Shown one piece after another: positions 9,736 through 18,208 of a stretch of 64,000 bases of DNA (its first letter is position 1; every line of letters starts with the position of its first letter). The stretch is from contig NZ_CP045725.1 of the NCBI RefSeq assembly GCF_009646095.1, forward strand, positions 3,585,866 to 3,649,865, in the 5' to 3' direction. Origin of the DNA: Raineyella fluvialis (lineage in GTDB: Bacteria; Actinomycetota; Actinomycetes; Propionibacteriales; Propionibacteriaceae). The notes under the pieces are model-generated. The model saw only the letters and a program-made list of their open reading frames with translations. It made no database searches and had not been told where the DNA came from. A program made the translations under genes and the position numbers.

Positions 9736-10590
9736 TCAGCCCTCCTGGTGGGTGGCATGGGTGGTGGCACGCCCCGCGGGAGCGGGCGCGTCGGAATGGG
9801 TGCGCACCGCGGGAGCGGGCGCGTCGGTTCGGGGGTGGCGGCGACCCGTGAGGACCGCCGCGTCGGGGATGTGGGTGGTGCAGACACCGTTGCCGTCGGC
9901 GATGGTGGCCAGCCGCTGGACGTGGACGCCGAGCAGTCGGGAGAAGACTTCGGTCTCAGCGGCACACAACTCGGGGAACGCCACGGCCACGTGGGAGACC
10001 GGGCAGTGGTGCTGGCACAGCTGCTCACCGGTCCGGGAGGGCTGCATGGTGGCGACGTATCCCTCGTCGTTCAGTGCCCGGGCCAGCGCCTCCGGGGCGG
10101 CGATCGCCGTCCCCTCGGACGCGGCCTCCTCGAGGATCACCTGGTAGCGCCGCACCACGTCGGACACGCGGTCCTCGGCGAACCGTTCGATGGCGGGGTC
10201 TCCCGCCATGGCCTGCAACTGGCGCAGCGCCTGGATCGCCAGTTCGTCGTAGCTGGACGGGAAGTGCGCACGCCCTGCGTCAGTGAGCAGGAAGACCTTG
10301 GCGGGCCGTCCACGTCCACGGGATCCGTAGACACGCTCCTCCTCGCTGCGCAGGTCACCGTCCTCCTCGAGGAAGGCGAGGTGGCGGCGGACGGCGGCAG
10401 GAGTGAGATCGAGCCGTTCGGCGAGCTGGCCCGCGGTCGACGGCCCGTGCTCGAGGATCGAGCGGACCACCCGCTCCCGGGTCGTCCGCTCGGCCTCCCC
10501 CACACTGGGGGTGGGCAGCGGCGTACGCTCCGCCGCGGTGGCCGTCGCGCCACCGGACGGACGTACCGCGTCCACCCGGGAAGATTTCAC
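9736..10590 (-). CDS. sufR: SufR-type Fe-S responsive transcriptional regulator
   Basis: 284 residues. A winged helix-turn-helix lies at about 38-100 (GPSTAGQLAERLDLTPAAVRRHL), followed by a sensor domain with four Cys: C192 and C196 in LCQHHCPVSH, C209 and C237, the pattern expected of a cluster-binding SufR. SufR represses the suf operon when cells have enough Fe-S. The start is GTG at 10590 with no ribosome site; the CAAC-N6-GTTG inverted repeat overlaps it, implying autoregulation. The C-terminal about 35 residues are an Ala/Pro-rich tail with two near-identical copies of DAPAPA encoded by a 21-base direct repeat. It is the first gene of the operon. Confidence 0.92.
   Translation of the reverse strand: MKSSRVDAVRPSGGATATAAERTPLPTPSVGEAERTTRERVVRSILEHGPSTAGQLAERLDLTPAAVRRHLAFLEEDGDLRSEEERVYGSRGRGRPAKVFLLTDAGRAHFPSSYDELAIQALRQLQAMAGDPAIERFAEDRVSDVVRRYQVILEEAASEGTAIAAPEALARALNDEGYVATMQPSRTGEQLCQHHCPVSHVAVAFPELCAAETEVFSRLLGVHVQRLATIADGNGVCTTHIPDAAVLTGRRHPRTDAPAPAVRTHSDAPAPAGRATTHATHQEG
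9774..9827. repeat. 21-base direct repeat in the sufR 3' end
   Basis: Two identical 21-base copies (9774-9794 and 9807-9827) with a 33-base period, both in frame. They encode the DAPAPA repeats of the SufR tail. Likely a slippage-generated duplication in a disordered region. Confidence 0.85.
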
Positions 10591-10604
10591 AACGCCATTG
10601 TTGT
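10589..10604. promoter_or_regulatory. Candidate SufR operator (CAAC-N6-GTTG)
   Basis: ACAAC (10589-10593), spacer GCCATT, GTTGT (10600-10604): a perfect 5-base inverted repeat with a 6-base spacer, overlapping the GTG start of sufR. CAAC-N6-GTTG is the reported operator form for cyanobacterial SufR. A TTGACT -35-like hexamer lies upstream on the minus strand (10619-10624), which would place the repeat over the -10/start region. That position fits repression of the whole operon. Binding itself is inferred. Confidence 0.65.
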
Positions 10605-10676
10605 CTTAATCACCGGGAAGTCAAAACAGCAGCGTGCCGTTCCCGGATACCGGACAGCGGCACCGTGCACTCCCGT

Positions 10677-11510
10677 TCAGACGCGTCCCTGGAGGAAGTC
10701 GCCCACCAGGGCGGCGAACGGCGCCGCCTTCTCGATCTGGGTCCAGTGCCCACAGTGACCGAAGACGTGCAGCTGGCTGTCGTCGATCCAGTCGAGCAGG
10801 GTCGTCGAGTTGGACAGCGGGATGACCTTGTCGTCGCGCCCGTGGACGATCAGCGTCCGGTGCCCGATCGTACGGACCTCGGCCTCGGTATGGGCCAACC
10901 CGTCGACCCCCTGCTGGCGGGGTGCGGGGAACATCGCCGAGAAGGCCTCCTGCGCCCCCGGGCGCACGCTCGCCTCGTAGCGCATCCTGACCAGGTCATC
11001 GGTGATCAGCGACGAGTCGTACGCGAACGTCGACCGCATCAGGTCGTCCATCGTCTCCAGCGACGGCTCGTAGCCCCAGACCCGGTCGAGACCCTCGGTG
11101 AGTTCGAAGGGGACCCCGGCCGCGCCCATCAGGATCACCTTGTCGACCCGCTCGGGGTGGTGGATCGCCAGGGAGAGGGCCATCGACCCGCCGAAGGAGT
11201 TACCCACCACCGAGGCCTTCTCGATACCCAGCGCGTCCATGAACGCGATCATCTGGTCCAGCCAGACCTGGCGGCTGTAGGTGATGCCGTCCGGGACCCG
11301 GCTGTAGCCGAAGCCGGCGAAGTCGGGCGCCAGCACGCGGAACTTCGGTGACAGGGCAGCGATCAGCAGGCGCCAGTTCGCCCACGCGCTGACGCCGGGG
11401 CCGGACCCGTGGAACAGCAGGACGGGTGCCCCTTCGCCGATGTCGTGGTAGTTCGTGACAATGTCCCCGGTCTGTACGGATTGGCCGATCTCGGGGTTCT
11501 GTTCGCTCAT
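10677..11510 (-). CDS. Alpha/beta hydrolase of the meta-cleavage hydrolase type
   Basis: 277 residues. Oxyanion region FHGSGPG (33-39), nucleophile GNSFGG (Ser 105), acid in HGRDDKV (about 226) and His 255 in HCGHW form a complete catalytic triad. The text FHGSGPGVSAWANWR and GHCGHWTQIE closely resembles the BphD/MhpC/XylF family, which cleaves C-C bonds in ring-fission products. No other aromatic catabolism genes are nearby, so the true substrate is open and it may be a general carboxylic-ester or C-C hydrolase. It reads leftwards ahead of sufR with an 86-base gap; there is no clear reason to link it to Fe-S assembly. Confidence 0.85.
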   Translation of the reverse strand: MSEQNPEIGQSVQTGDIVTNYHDIGEGAPVLLFHGSGPGVSAWANWRLLIAALSPKFRVLAPDFAGFGYSRVPDGITYSRQVWLDQMIAFMDALGIEKASVVGNSFGGSMALSLAIHHPERVDKVILMGAAGVPFELTEGLDRVWGYEPSLETMDDLMRSTFAYDSSLITDDLVRMRYEASVRPGAQEAFSAMFPAPRQQGVDGLAHTEAEVRTIGHRTLIVHGRDDKVIPLSNSTTLLDWIDDSQLHVFGHCGHWTQIEKAAPFAALVGDFLQGRV

Positions 11511-11801
11511 GCTGGTCGTTCCTTTCGAGCCGCGTCGTTGCTGGCCCGGTGGGTGGCGGGATCCGTTTCAGGCTAGAAGGGCGGCGGACGAGGCGTCCGG
11601 TCGTTTCCGTCCTGACGAACGGGGACCTACGGCGATACCGGGGAGCGGAGTGCCGCAGCAGCGAGCCGCATGCTGGTCGCCTGGAGCCGCTGGGACAATC
11701 AAGCGCTCGGCCACCCGCTCTCGCCGCGTGGCAGCCACACCCGCTGGTCCACCCGCCATCCCTCACCCGTTTCTCAGTCGGCGCCGACCTAGACTCATCG
11801 G
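11511..11801. other. Divergent intergenic region, no gene seen
   Basis: A 291-base gap between the leftward hydrolase and the rightward ABC exporter. No convincing coding frame was seen. It should hold both promoters; the only one I can place is the TAGACT box at 11790. Confidence 0.6.
11790..11795 (+). promoter_or_regulatory. -10 box TAGACT of a leaderless ABC-ctaA transcript
   Basis: TAGACT ends 6 bases before the GTG start at 11802, and no ribosome site is present, consistent with a leaderless mRNA. The same box and spacing recur before other genes in this window. Confidence 0.5.
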
Positions 11802-12521
11802 GTGCTCGACTCCCCCGACGCCCTCGAGATCGACGACCTGGTCGTACGGCTCGGTGGGCGCACCATCATCGACTCCCTTTCCCTGCGTGCGGAACCCGGT
11901 CGGGTGACCGCGCTGCTGGGCCCCAACGGCGCGGGGAAGACGACCCTGATCCGCTGCTGCACGGGCATCCTCACCCCGGACGCCGGCGCGATCCGGATCA
12001 TGGGCGACGACGCGGCCGCGGCCTGCCAGCAGGGCCGGGTCGGCATGATGCCGCAGACGACCGGCGCATGGTCCGGGGTCCGGCCACTGGAGTTGCTGCG
12101 CTACCTGGCGTCACTGCACGCTCATCCGCTGCCCATCGAGCCGCTCGCCGAGCGTCTGGGCCTGCATGAGTTCGCCTCCACCCCGTACCGACGGCTCTCC
12201 GGCGGCCAGCAGCAGGCCGTCAACCTCGCCGGCGCGCTGGTCGGCCGGCCGGAGCTGGTCTTCCTCGATGAGCCGACCGCGGGCATGGACCCGCACTCGC
12301 GCCGGTCCGTCTGGTCGCTCGTCCACGACCTGCGTGCGGCCGGGGTCTCGGTCCTGCTCACCACGCATCTGATGGACGAGGCGGCCGAGCTGGCCGATCG
12401 CATCTGGATCATCGACCATGGGCGCATCGCCCTGTCCGGGACGGTCGAGGAGTTGACCGCCGACGGCCGCTCGCTCGAGGACGTGTTCCTGGCGAACACG
12501 GACAGCCGGATGCGCCCATGA
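11802..12521 (+). CDS. ABC transporter ATP-binding protein
   Basis: 239 residues. Walker A GPNGAGKTT (40-48), signature LSGGQQQ (132-138) and Walker B FLDEPTAGMD (154-163), with the switch His in LLTTHLMDEA. It is of the DrrA/CcmA-like class that energises ABC-2 permeases. It is followed, with a 4-base ATGA overlap, by its permease and then by heme A synthase. The same ABC ATPase-permease-ctaA order next to a suf operon occurs in mycobacteria, so a link to cytochrome oxidase assembly or heme traffic is often suspected but not shown. GTG start is probably leaderless. Confidence 0.9.
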   Translation: MLDSPDALEIDDLVVRLGGRTIIDSLSLRAEPGRVTALLGPNGAGKTTLIRCCTGILTPDAGAIRIMGDDAAAACQQGRVGMMPQTTGAWSGVRPLELLRYLASLHAHPLPIEPLAERLGLHEFASTPYRRLSGGQQQAVNLAGALVGRPELVFLDEPTAGMDPHSRRSVWSLVHDLRAAGVSVLLTTHLMDEAAELADRIWIIDHGRIALSGTVEELTADGRSLEDVFLANTDSRMRP

Positions 12522-13336
12522 GGAACACGCCCATGAGGAGCACCGCCACACCATCCACCGCAGGAGGCTCCGTGACCGCGCTCGACTACTCCCCCGCTCC
12601 CGGTGCCTCTCCGGCGGGACGCCGGGTGTGGAGCCACGCCCTGATCGAGACCAGGCTGATGGTCCGCAATGGCGAACAGTTGCTGCTGGCCCTGGTGATC
12701 CCGATCGCCTTCCTGGTCGGCGGGAAGTGGTTCGGCCCGGCGATGGGGCTGGGGTTCCGCGAACTCGCGCCCTCGGTCCTCGCCCTGGCCGTCTGGTCGA
12801 CCTGTTTCACGTCGCTGGCCATCAACATCGGCTTCGAGCGCCGCTACGGGGTCCTCGAGCGCCTCTCCCCCACTCCGCTGGGCCGCGGCGGGCTGCTGCT
12901 CGGCAAGGCGATCTCCCTGGTGCTCGTCTCGATCGGCCAGTTGGCGATCCTCGCGGTGATCGCACTGGCCCTGGGCTGGCGACCGATCGGGGGGCTGCTG
13001 CCGACAGTGGTGAGCGCGATCACGACGGTCCTCGGCGGGCTCGCGTTCGCCGCGATCGGGATGCTGCTGGGCGGCACGCTGCGCGCCGAGGTCACGCTCG
13101 GGCTGGCCAACCTCATCTACCTTGTGCTGTTGATGGGCGGCGCCGTGATGCTGCCGCTCGGCCGATACCCCGGTGCCCTACGCCCCGTGGTCGGTCTGCT
13201 GCCCACCGCCGCGGTCGGCGAGACGCTTCGCGCCTGGTCCGACGGAGCGGTGCTCTGGCAGCCCCTCGTCGTAGGGTTGGTCTGGGCGGTGCTGGGCGCA
13301 CTGGCCGCACGAAAGGCTTTCCGTTGGACATCATGA
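12518..13336 (+). CDS. ABC-2 type permease
   Basis: Up to 272 residues with about six membrane helices (first LLLALVIPIAFLVGGKWF, last LVVGLVWAVLGALAARKAF). It partners the upstream ATPase. Two starts are plausible: ATG at 12518, which overlaps the ATPase stop, or GTG at 12572, which has AGGAGG 5 bases upstream; the second gives 254 residues and trims a Thr/Ser-rich leader, and I think it more likely. The region around 12518 carries a short duplication (ACGCCCATGAGGA twice). Substrate unknown. Confidence 0.88.
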   Translation: MRNTPMRSTATPSTAGGSVTALDYSPAPGASPAGRRVWSHALIETRLMVRNGEQLLLALVIPIAFLVGGKWFGPAMGLGFRELAPSVLALAVWSTCFTSLAINIGFERRYGVLERLSPTPLGRGGLLLGKAISLVLVSIGQLAILAVIALALGWRPIGGLLPTVVSAITTVLGGLAFAAIGMLLGGTLRAEVTLGLANLIYLVLLMGGAVMLPLGRYPGALRPVVGLLPTAAVGETLRAWSDGAVLWQPLVVGLVWAVLGALAARKAFRWTS

Positions 13337-14232
13337 CCCGGCTGTTCGGGACGACCCGCGCGCTGCGCGGCTGGTCCCTGGCCAATCTCATCGCCAACAG
13401 CGGCATCATCCTCACCGGCGGTGTCGTCCGCGTCACCGGCTCGGGCCTGGGCTGCTCGCAGTGGCCCAAGTGCACCACGGATTCGTACGTCACCCTGCCG
13501 GCGAACGGCCTGCACGGGATGATCGAGTTCGGCAACCGGCTGCTGACCTTCGTGCTCATCGTGATCGCCGTGGGCAACATCATCGCGGCCTTCCGGGCAC
13601 GCGATCGCGGCGCCACGGTGCCTCGCGTCCGTGAACTGAGCATCCTGGTGATGGTCGGCATCGTCCTGCAGGCCGTGGTCGGTGGCATCACCGTGTGGGT
13701 GAAGCTCAGCCCCTACCTGGTGGCCGTGCACCTGTTGCTGTCGGCCGCTCTGGTCAGCATCTGCACCTGGCTCGTGCACCTGGCCTGGCACCGGGCCCAG
13801 AACGTCGCGAACCGCACCCTGGTCAACCTCACCCGGGCGGCGTTCGTCCTCACCTGGGTGGCGGTCTACCTCGGCACGCTGGTCACCGGATCGGGCCCGC
13901 ACGCCGGCGACCTCTCCTCCCCCCGCACCGGCTTCGAGCTCGAGACGATCGCCAAGATCCACGCGATGAGTGTCTGGCTGCTGGTGGCCCTGTCGATCTA
14001 CTTCGTCGTCAAGCTGCGCAGCCGCCAGTCGTACGAGTTGCTCGGCGTGCTCCTGCTGCAGGGCGCGGTCGGCTACATCCAGTACTTCGCCGGGCTGCCG
14101 CGGGGGTTGATCATCCTGCACCTGCTCGGGGTGTGCCTGGTGATCATCGCCGCGACGGCTCTGGTGCTGTCGGTCCGGCGGCCCACGGTCGTCCACGAGC
14201 ACGATCGGGAGTCCCGGACGATCCCGGCCTGA
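13333..14232 (+). CDS. ctaA: Heme A synthase (COX15/CtaA)
   Basis: 299 residues, eight predicted membrane helices. It converts heme O to heme A for the aa3-type cytochrome oxidase. Family marks: GGVVRVTGSGLGCSQWPKC with the Cys pair at 41 and 47, heme-ligand type His in HGMIEFGNR (61) and AVHLLL, and the second-half TGSGPHAGD. ATG at 13333 overlaps the permease stop (ATGA). A longer upstream reading frame is only the shadow of the permease gene. Confidence 0.93.
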   Translation: MTRLFGTTRALRGWSLANLIANSGIILTGGVVRVTGSGLGCSQWPKCTTDSYVTLPANGLHGMIEFGNRLLTFVLIVIAVGNIIAAFRARDRGATVPRVRELSILVMVGIVLQAVVGGITVWVKLSPYLVAVHLLLSAALVSICTWLVHLAWHRAQNVANRTLVNLTRAAFVLTWVAVYLGTLVTGSGPHAGDLSSPRTGFELETIAKIHAMSVWLLVALSIYFVVKLRSRQSYELLGVLLLQGAVGYIQYFAGLPRGLIILHLLGVCLVIIAATALVLSVRRPTVVHEHDRESRTIPA

Positions 14233-14299
14233 GGTCGGCTGCGCCTGACGTGGCCTTCGCCGCCGGTCGGTATCGGCGACAACCGATCCGCCCGCAGGG

Positions 14300-14782
14300 T
14301 TGCGTCCCCAGTGCCCGGCGGATCAGCCTGAGAGGGTGAGGACGCCAGCACAATCCGGTGGCCGCCCGGTCGGTAGCCCGTCGACGACAACCGCCGCGAC
14401 GGATGTGGCCGCTGCCGGGGCGCCCTACCGCTACCTCTGCTATGGACACGCCGCCTACTACCTGGTGACCGGACTGTGGCCCCTGGTCAGCATGAGGACC
14501 TTCATGGCGGTGACGGGGCCGAAGAACGACACCTGGCTGGTCAACACCGCCGGTCTCCTGATCTCTGCCATCGGGACGACGGTCGGTCTGGCGGGCCGCC
14601 GCGGCGATACGTCACCGGCGGTCGCCACGGTGGCGATCGGCGGCGCCGCCAGCTTGGCGGCGATCGACGTGGTCTATGCCTCCCGGCGAAGGATCAGCCC
14701 GATCTACCTGGTCGATGCCGCCGCCGAAGCAGGACTCATCGGGCTCTGGCTCCTGCTCCGGCCCCGGGCCGGGCGTCGCTGA
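14300..14782 (+). CDS. Hypothetical membrane protein
   Basis: 160 residues from TTG 14300, or 148 from GTG 14336; neither start has a good ribosome site. After a polar leader there are about four membrane segments (HAAYYLVTGLWPLVSM, LVNTAGLLISAIGTTVGLAG, VATVAIGGAASLAAIDVVYA, LVDAAAEAGLIGLWLLL). The YYLVTGLWPLVSMRTFMAVTGPK block looks conserved, but I cannot name a family. It lies downstream of ctaA in the same direction and converges on the DUF2344 gene. Confidence 0.65.
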   Translation: MRPQCPADQPERVRTPAQSGGRPVGSPSTTTAATDVAAAGAPYRYLCYGHAAYYLVTGLWPLVSMRTFMAVTGPKNDTWLVNTAGLLISAIGTTVGLAGRRGDTSPAVATVAIGGAASLAAIDVVYASRRRISPIYLVDAAAEAGLIGLWLLLRPRAGRR

Positions 14783-14812
14783 TCCCTCCTTTCGACGCCG
14801 GGACGCTGTTGC

Positions 14813-15523
14813 TCACCACGGGGCGATGACGCGGTTCAGCTCCAGACGCCCCTGCACCAGACGGGTCAACTTCGGGGGATCGGCGACGACGAACTGCGGA
14901 TGCAGTTCGTGCAGCACCCGCAGCACGTCATCGGGCCGGACCAGCGGCTCCGCATGGGCGATCACCAGGTCCAGCATCGCCACGCCGTCCGTCGCGTACG
15001 CGCTGATGCCCTTGACATCGCCTCGCGCGTCGAACGTACGAGGGCCGTGCTTGGTCATCCGTTCCGTGGTCGCCTCATCGCGATCGAGGAAGATCCGCAC
15101 CGCGTCGGCCATCGCCCGGCCGTCCGCCCCGGGCAACTCAACCCGCCAGACGGAGGCTTCGAGGCCGTCACTGATCCGGCCCGCCTCGGCTTCCCGGGCC
15201 TCCAGCAGCACCACCCCGTCGGGGAGCGCCTCGTTCAGGGCGTCGAGCACCTTGGCGGGATCGCAGGTCTCCGCCAGCCCGATCTCCAGGTACTCCGCCT
15301 CGCTGGCCGCCCCAGTGGGCGAGGAGTTCGCGTACGAGATGCGGGGGTGAGGATTGAAGCCGGACGAGTAGGCCATCGGTACGTGGGCCCGCCGCAGCGC
15401 CCGCTCGAAGGCGCGGACGACGTCGCGGTGCGACGTGAACCGCGCCCGGCCCCGCTTGGCGTAGCGGATCTGGAGCCGCTGGACCGGTGGGGCCTGCTGT
15501 TCGGGTTGCTGCTGGGTTGCCAC
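14813..15523 (-). CDS. TIGR03936/DUF2344 radical SAM-linked protein
   Basis: 236 residues. Hallmarks of DUF2344 are RLQIRYAKRGRARFTSHRDV near the start, RALRRAHVPMAYSSGFNPHP and RISYANSSPTG. The family is usually encoded beside, or fused to, a B12-type radical SAM protein (TIGR03960). Here that partner is at 22892-24873, with other genes between. The start is GTG at 15523, with a TAGGCT box 8 bases upstream and no ribosome site. The exact biochemical role of the pair is not established. Confidence 0.85.
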   Translation of the reverse strand: MATQQQPEQQAPPVQRLQIRYAKRGRARFTSHRDVVRAFERALRRAHVPMAYSSGFNPHPRISYANSSPTGAASEAEYLEIGLAETCDPAKVLDALNEALPDGVVLLEAREAEAGRISDGLEASVWRVELPGADGRAMADAVRIFLDRDEATTERMTKHGPRTFDARGDVKGISAYATDGVAMLDLVIAHAEPLVRPDDVLRVLHELHPQFVVADPPKLTRLVQGRLELNRVIAPW

Positions 15524-15531
15524 GAGGCGCC

Positions 15532-15537
15532 AGCCTA
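15532..15537 (-). promoter_or_regulatory. -10 box TAGGCT, DUF2344 gene
   Basis: TAGGCT on the minus strand, 8 bases before the GTG start and without a ribosome site, fits the leaderless pattern seen elsewhere in the window. Confidence 0.4.
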
Positions 15538-15702
15538 CCGGTGGCTGACGACCCTGACACGGTTCTCCCACCCGCGACGGGGAGATCGAGGTGAGGACGA
15601 CCTGCCTACCCGGGATGTGTGTCTCCTCACAACGCCCGCCACGGTCCCGCCCACTGCAACGCACCGGAGGGCAGCAGGGGGCGACGGCCTATGGTGGAGG
15701 TC

Positions 15703-15726
15703 GGATGCGCCTGCGCAGGCGCATCC
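15703..15726. repeat. Perfect 24-base palindrome
   Basis: Each arm is GGATGCGCCTGC (15703-15714) followed directly by its exact reverse complement. It has no loop and lies 70 bases before the SRPBCC gene in a 272-base divergent gap. The lack of a loop favours a dimeric protein-binding site over an RNA hairpin. Confidence 0.8.
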
Positions 15727-15795
15727 TGTCCCCGACGTGCAGCGGCGCATGGGTTCGAGGTGCTGATCTCCGCCCGACCTCCCAGGAGTCCTCCC

Positions 15796-16299
15796 GTGAA
15801 TCTCGGCTGCTACGACACGCTCAACGGCCGCCCCGCCGTCCGCTTCACTCTGCACCATCCCCGCACGCCGCAGCGCGTCTGGCTGTCCGTCACCGAGACC
15901 GCCCGGCTCGACCGCTGGTTCCCCGCCCACGTGGCACTGGAACCCCGAGAGGGCGGCACCGTGTTCTTCGGCAACGACGGCTTCGACCCGATGCTCGGCA
16001 CCGTCCTCGCCTACGAGGAGGCCGAACGGCTGGGCTTCACGTTCGGTGCGGACGAGGTCTGGTTCGACCTGGTACCGGACGGTGACTCCACCCTGCTGAC
16101 GATGACGATCCTGCTCGCCGACGCCGACCTCGCCGCCCTCAACGCGGCCGGGTGGACGAACTGCCTGTCCCGTCTGGAACTGTGCCTGCAGGGCGAGGAA
16201 CCTCGCGACCTGTACGCGTGGGAGGACGTCTACGATCAGTACGTCCTGGCCGGGATGCCGGCCGCCGGCGACGTCGACGGGCTCACCGCCGGCGAATGA
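15796..16299 (+). CDS. SRPBCC/START-like (AHSA1-type) domain protein
   Basis: 167 residues. VRFTLHHPRTPQRVWLSVTE, LDRWFPAHVALEPREGGTVFF and LTMTILLADADLAALNAAGW follow the AHSA1/polyketide-cyclase fold, with a hydrophobic ligand pocket and the TxxxxLxRWF motif. The Trp/Leu-rich C-terminus (GWTNCLSRLELCL) fits this family. GTG at 15796 has CAGGAG 7 bases upstream; longer frames upstream are not supported. Ligand and role unknown. Confidence 0.8.
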   Translation: MNLGCYDTLNGRPAVRFTLHHPRTPQRVWLSVTETARLDRWFPAHVALEPREGGTVFFGNDGFDPMLGTVLAYEEAERLGFTFGADEVWFDLVPDGDSTLLTMTILLADADLAALNAAGWTNCLSRLELCLQGEEPRDLYAWEDVYDQYVLAGMPAAGDVDGLTAGE

Positions 16300-16363
16300 T
16301 CCGGACGCCGACCCACCACGGCCCGAGGCCGACCCCACCACGGGGAGTGTCGTAGTCCCTCGA

Positions 16364-16369
16364 TAGACT
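16364..16369 (+). promoter_or_regulatory. -10 box TAGACT, malic enzyme
   Basis: TAGACT stands 7 bases before ATG 16377 with no ribosome site between, so the mRNA is probably leaderless. Confidence 0.5.
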
Positions 16370-16376
16370 CCCGGCC

Positions 16377-18091
16377 ATGGGCACCGCTCCGTATGAGTTC
16401 ACCCACGGCCCCGATGGCGCGACCGTGCACGTCCACGTGAGGGGGCGCGACGTGCTCGCGCTGCCCATGATCAACCAGGGCACCGCTTTCCGCCAGGCGG
16501 ATCGGGAGGCCTTGGGGATCGCGGGCCTGCTACCGCCCGGCGTGACGACGCTGAACTCCCAGCTGAAGAAGGTCTACGAGCAGTACAGCGAGCAGCCCAA
16601 CGACCTCGCCAAGAACAACTACCTCGAGGCGATGCACGACCGCAACGAGGTGCTCTACTACCGCATGCTGGCCGAGCATCTCGAGGAGATGCTGCCGATC
16701 GTCTACACCCCGACGATCGGTGAGGCGATCGAGAAGTACAGCTTCTGGATGCAGCGGCCACGGGGCGTCTTCCTCTCGATCGACCACCCGGAGGAGATGG
16801 CGCAGGCCCTCGGCGCGTATCGGCAGGCTCCTGAGGACGTGGACCTCGTCGTGGTGACCGACTCCGAGGGCATCCTCGGCATCGGGGACCAGGGTGTCGG
16901 TGGCGTCCGCATCGCTGTCGGCAAGCTCGCCGTCTACACGGCCGCCGCGGGCATCCACCCCAGCGCGTGCTGCCCGTCGTCCTCGACGTGGGCACCAACA
17001 ACGTCGCCCTGCTCAGCAGTGAGCACTACCTGGGCGAACGACACTCCCGGATCCGGGGTGAACGCTACGACGCCTTCGTCCAGCAGTTCATGGAGACGGC
17101 CTCGGCGATGTTCCCGCACGCGATGATCCATTTCGAGGACTTCGGTGCGGCGAACGCCCACAAGATCCTCGAGACCTACCGCGGTGACTACTGCGCCTTC
17201 AATGACGACATCCAGGGCACCGCCGCCGTGGTGGTGGCAGCCGTGCTGTCGGCGTTGCGCGCCACCGGTGGATCGCTGAGCCAGCAGCGGATCGTCGTGC
17301 ACGGCGCGGGCACGGCGGGTGTCGGCATCGCCGATCTCCTCCGCGACATGATGGTCGCCGAGGGACTGACGATCGACCAGGCCAACGCGCGCTTCTGGTG
17401 CCTGGGCTCACGGGGTCTGCTCCGGGAGGGGCTCGCCGACCGGATGCGACCGTTCCAGGTGCCGTACGCCCGGACCGAGGAGGAGATTGCGCACTGGGAC
17501 GTCGCCACTCCGGGGCACTACGACCTCGCCGACGTGGTGGACAACGTGCATCCGACCGTCCTGATCGGCACGTCCGCCCAGCCAGGGACCTTCACCGAGC
17601 GGATCGTGCGGGAGATGGCCGCCCACGTCGAACGCCCGATCATCATGCCGTTGTCCAACCCGACGTCCAAGGCCGAGGCGGTCCCCGCCGACCTGCTGAC
17701 CTGGACCGAGGGCCGGGCGCTGATCGCCAGCGGTTCACCGTTCGAGCCGGTCGAGCACGACGGAGTCGTCTACACCATCGCACAGGCGAACAACGCCCTG
17801 GTGTTCCCCGGCATCGGCCTGGCCGTCGCCGCCTGCCGTGCGACCAGGGTGTCAGACCGGATGATCGCCGCCTCGGCCCGGGCCGTCGCCTCGCTCAGCC
17901 GAGCCAAGGTCCGCGGCGCGTCGCTCCTGCCGGGGATCCAGGACCTGCGCGCCGTCTCCGCCACCGTGGCCCTGGCCGTCGTGGCGGCCGCCGAGGACGA
18001 GGGTCTCGCGGGACAGCCGCTGGAGGACCCGGTCCAGGCCATCTACGACAAGATGTGGACGCCGCTCTACCCGAAGATCGTCGCCGAGTGA
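16377..18091 (+). pseudogene. NAD-dependent malic enzyme, frame broken near 16965
   Basis: Oxidative decarboxylation of malate to pyruvate. The first frame has the malic enzyme signature LPIVYTPTIGEA with catalytic Tyr 110, and TDSEGILGIGDQGVGG. The second frame resumes with LPVVLDVGTNN, then FEDFGAANAHKIL, YCAFNDDIQGTAAV with the metal ligand Asp and VHGAGTAGVGIADLL, the NAD-binding loop. The break is near 16963-16967; AGCGCGTG reads correctly if it were AGCCGCGTG. Restored length is about 572 residues, normal for the large bacterial malic enzyme class. Confidence 0.88.
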
Positions 18092-18208
18092 GCTGACCCC
18101 GAATCGGATGCAGATGTGTTTCGGATCACACCGCCTGGGTAGCCTTTTGGATACCTAGTCCGGTGCCTTCCCAAGGTGTTCGCCGGGCGTGACACCACGA
18201 GGCGAAGC

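Noticed and set aside
7828..10758. A 976-codon plus-strand frame over sufD, sufB and sufR
   Set aside because: Pure antisense shadow of clearly recognised suf genes.
12628..13332. N-terminal extension of ctaA
   Set aside because: It is another frame of the permease gene; ctaA starts at 13333 with an ATGA overlap.
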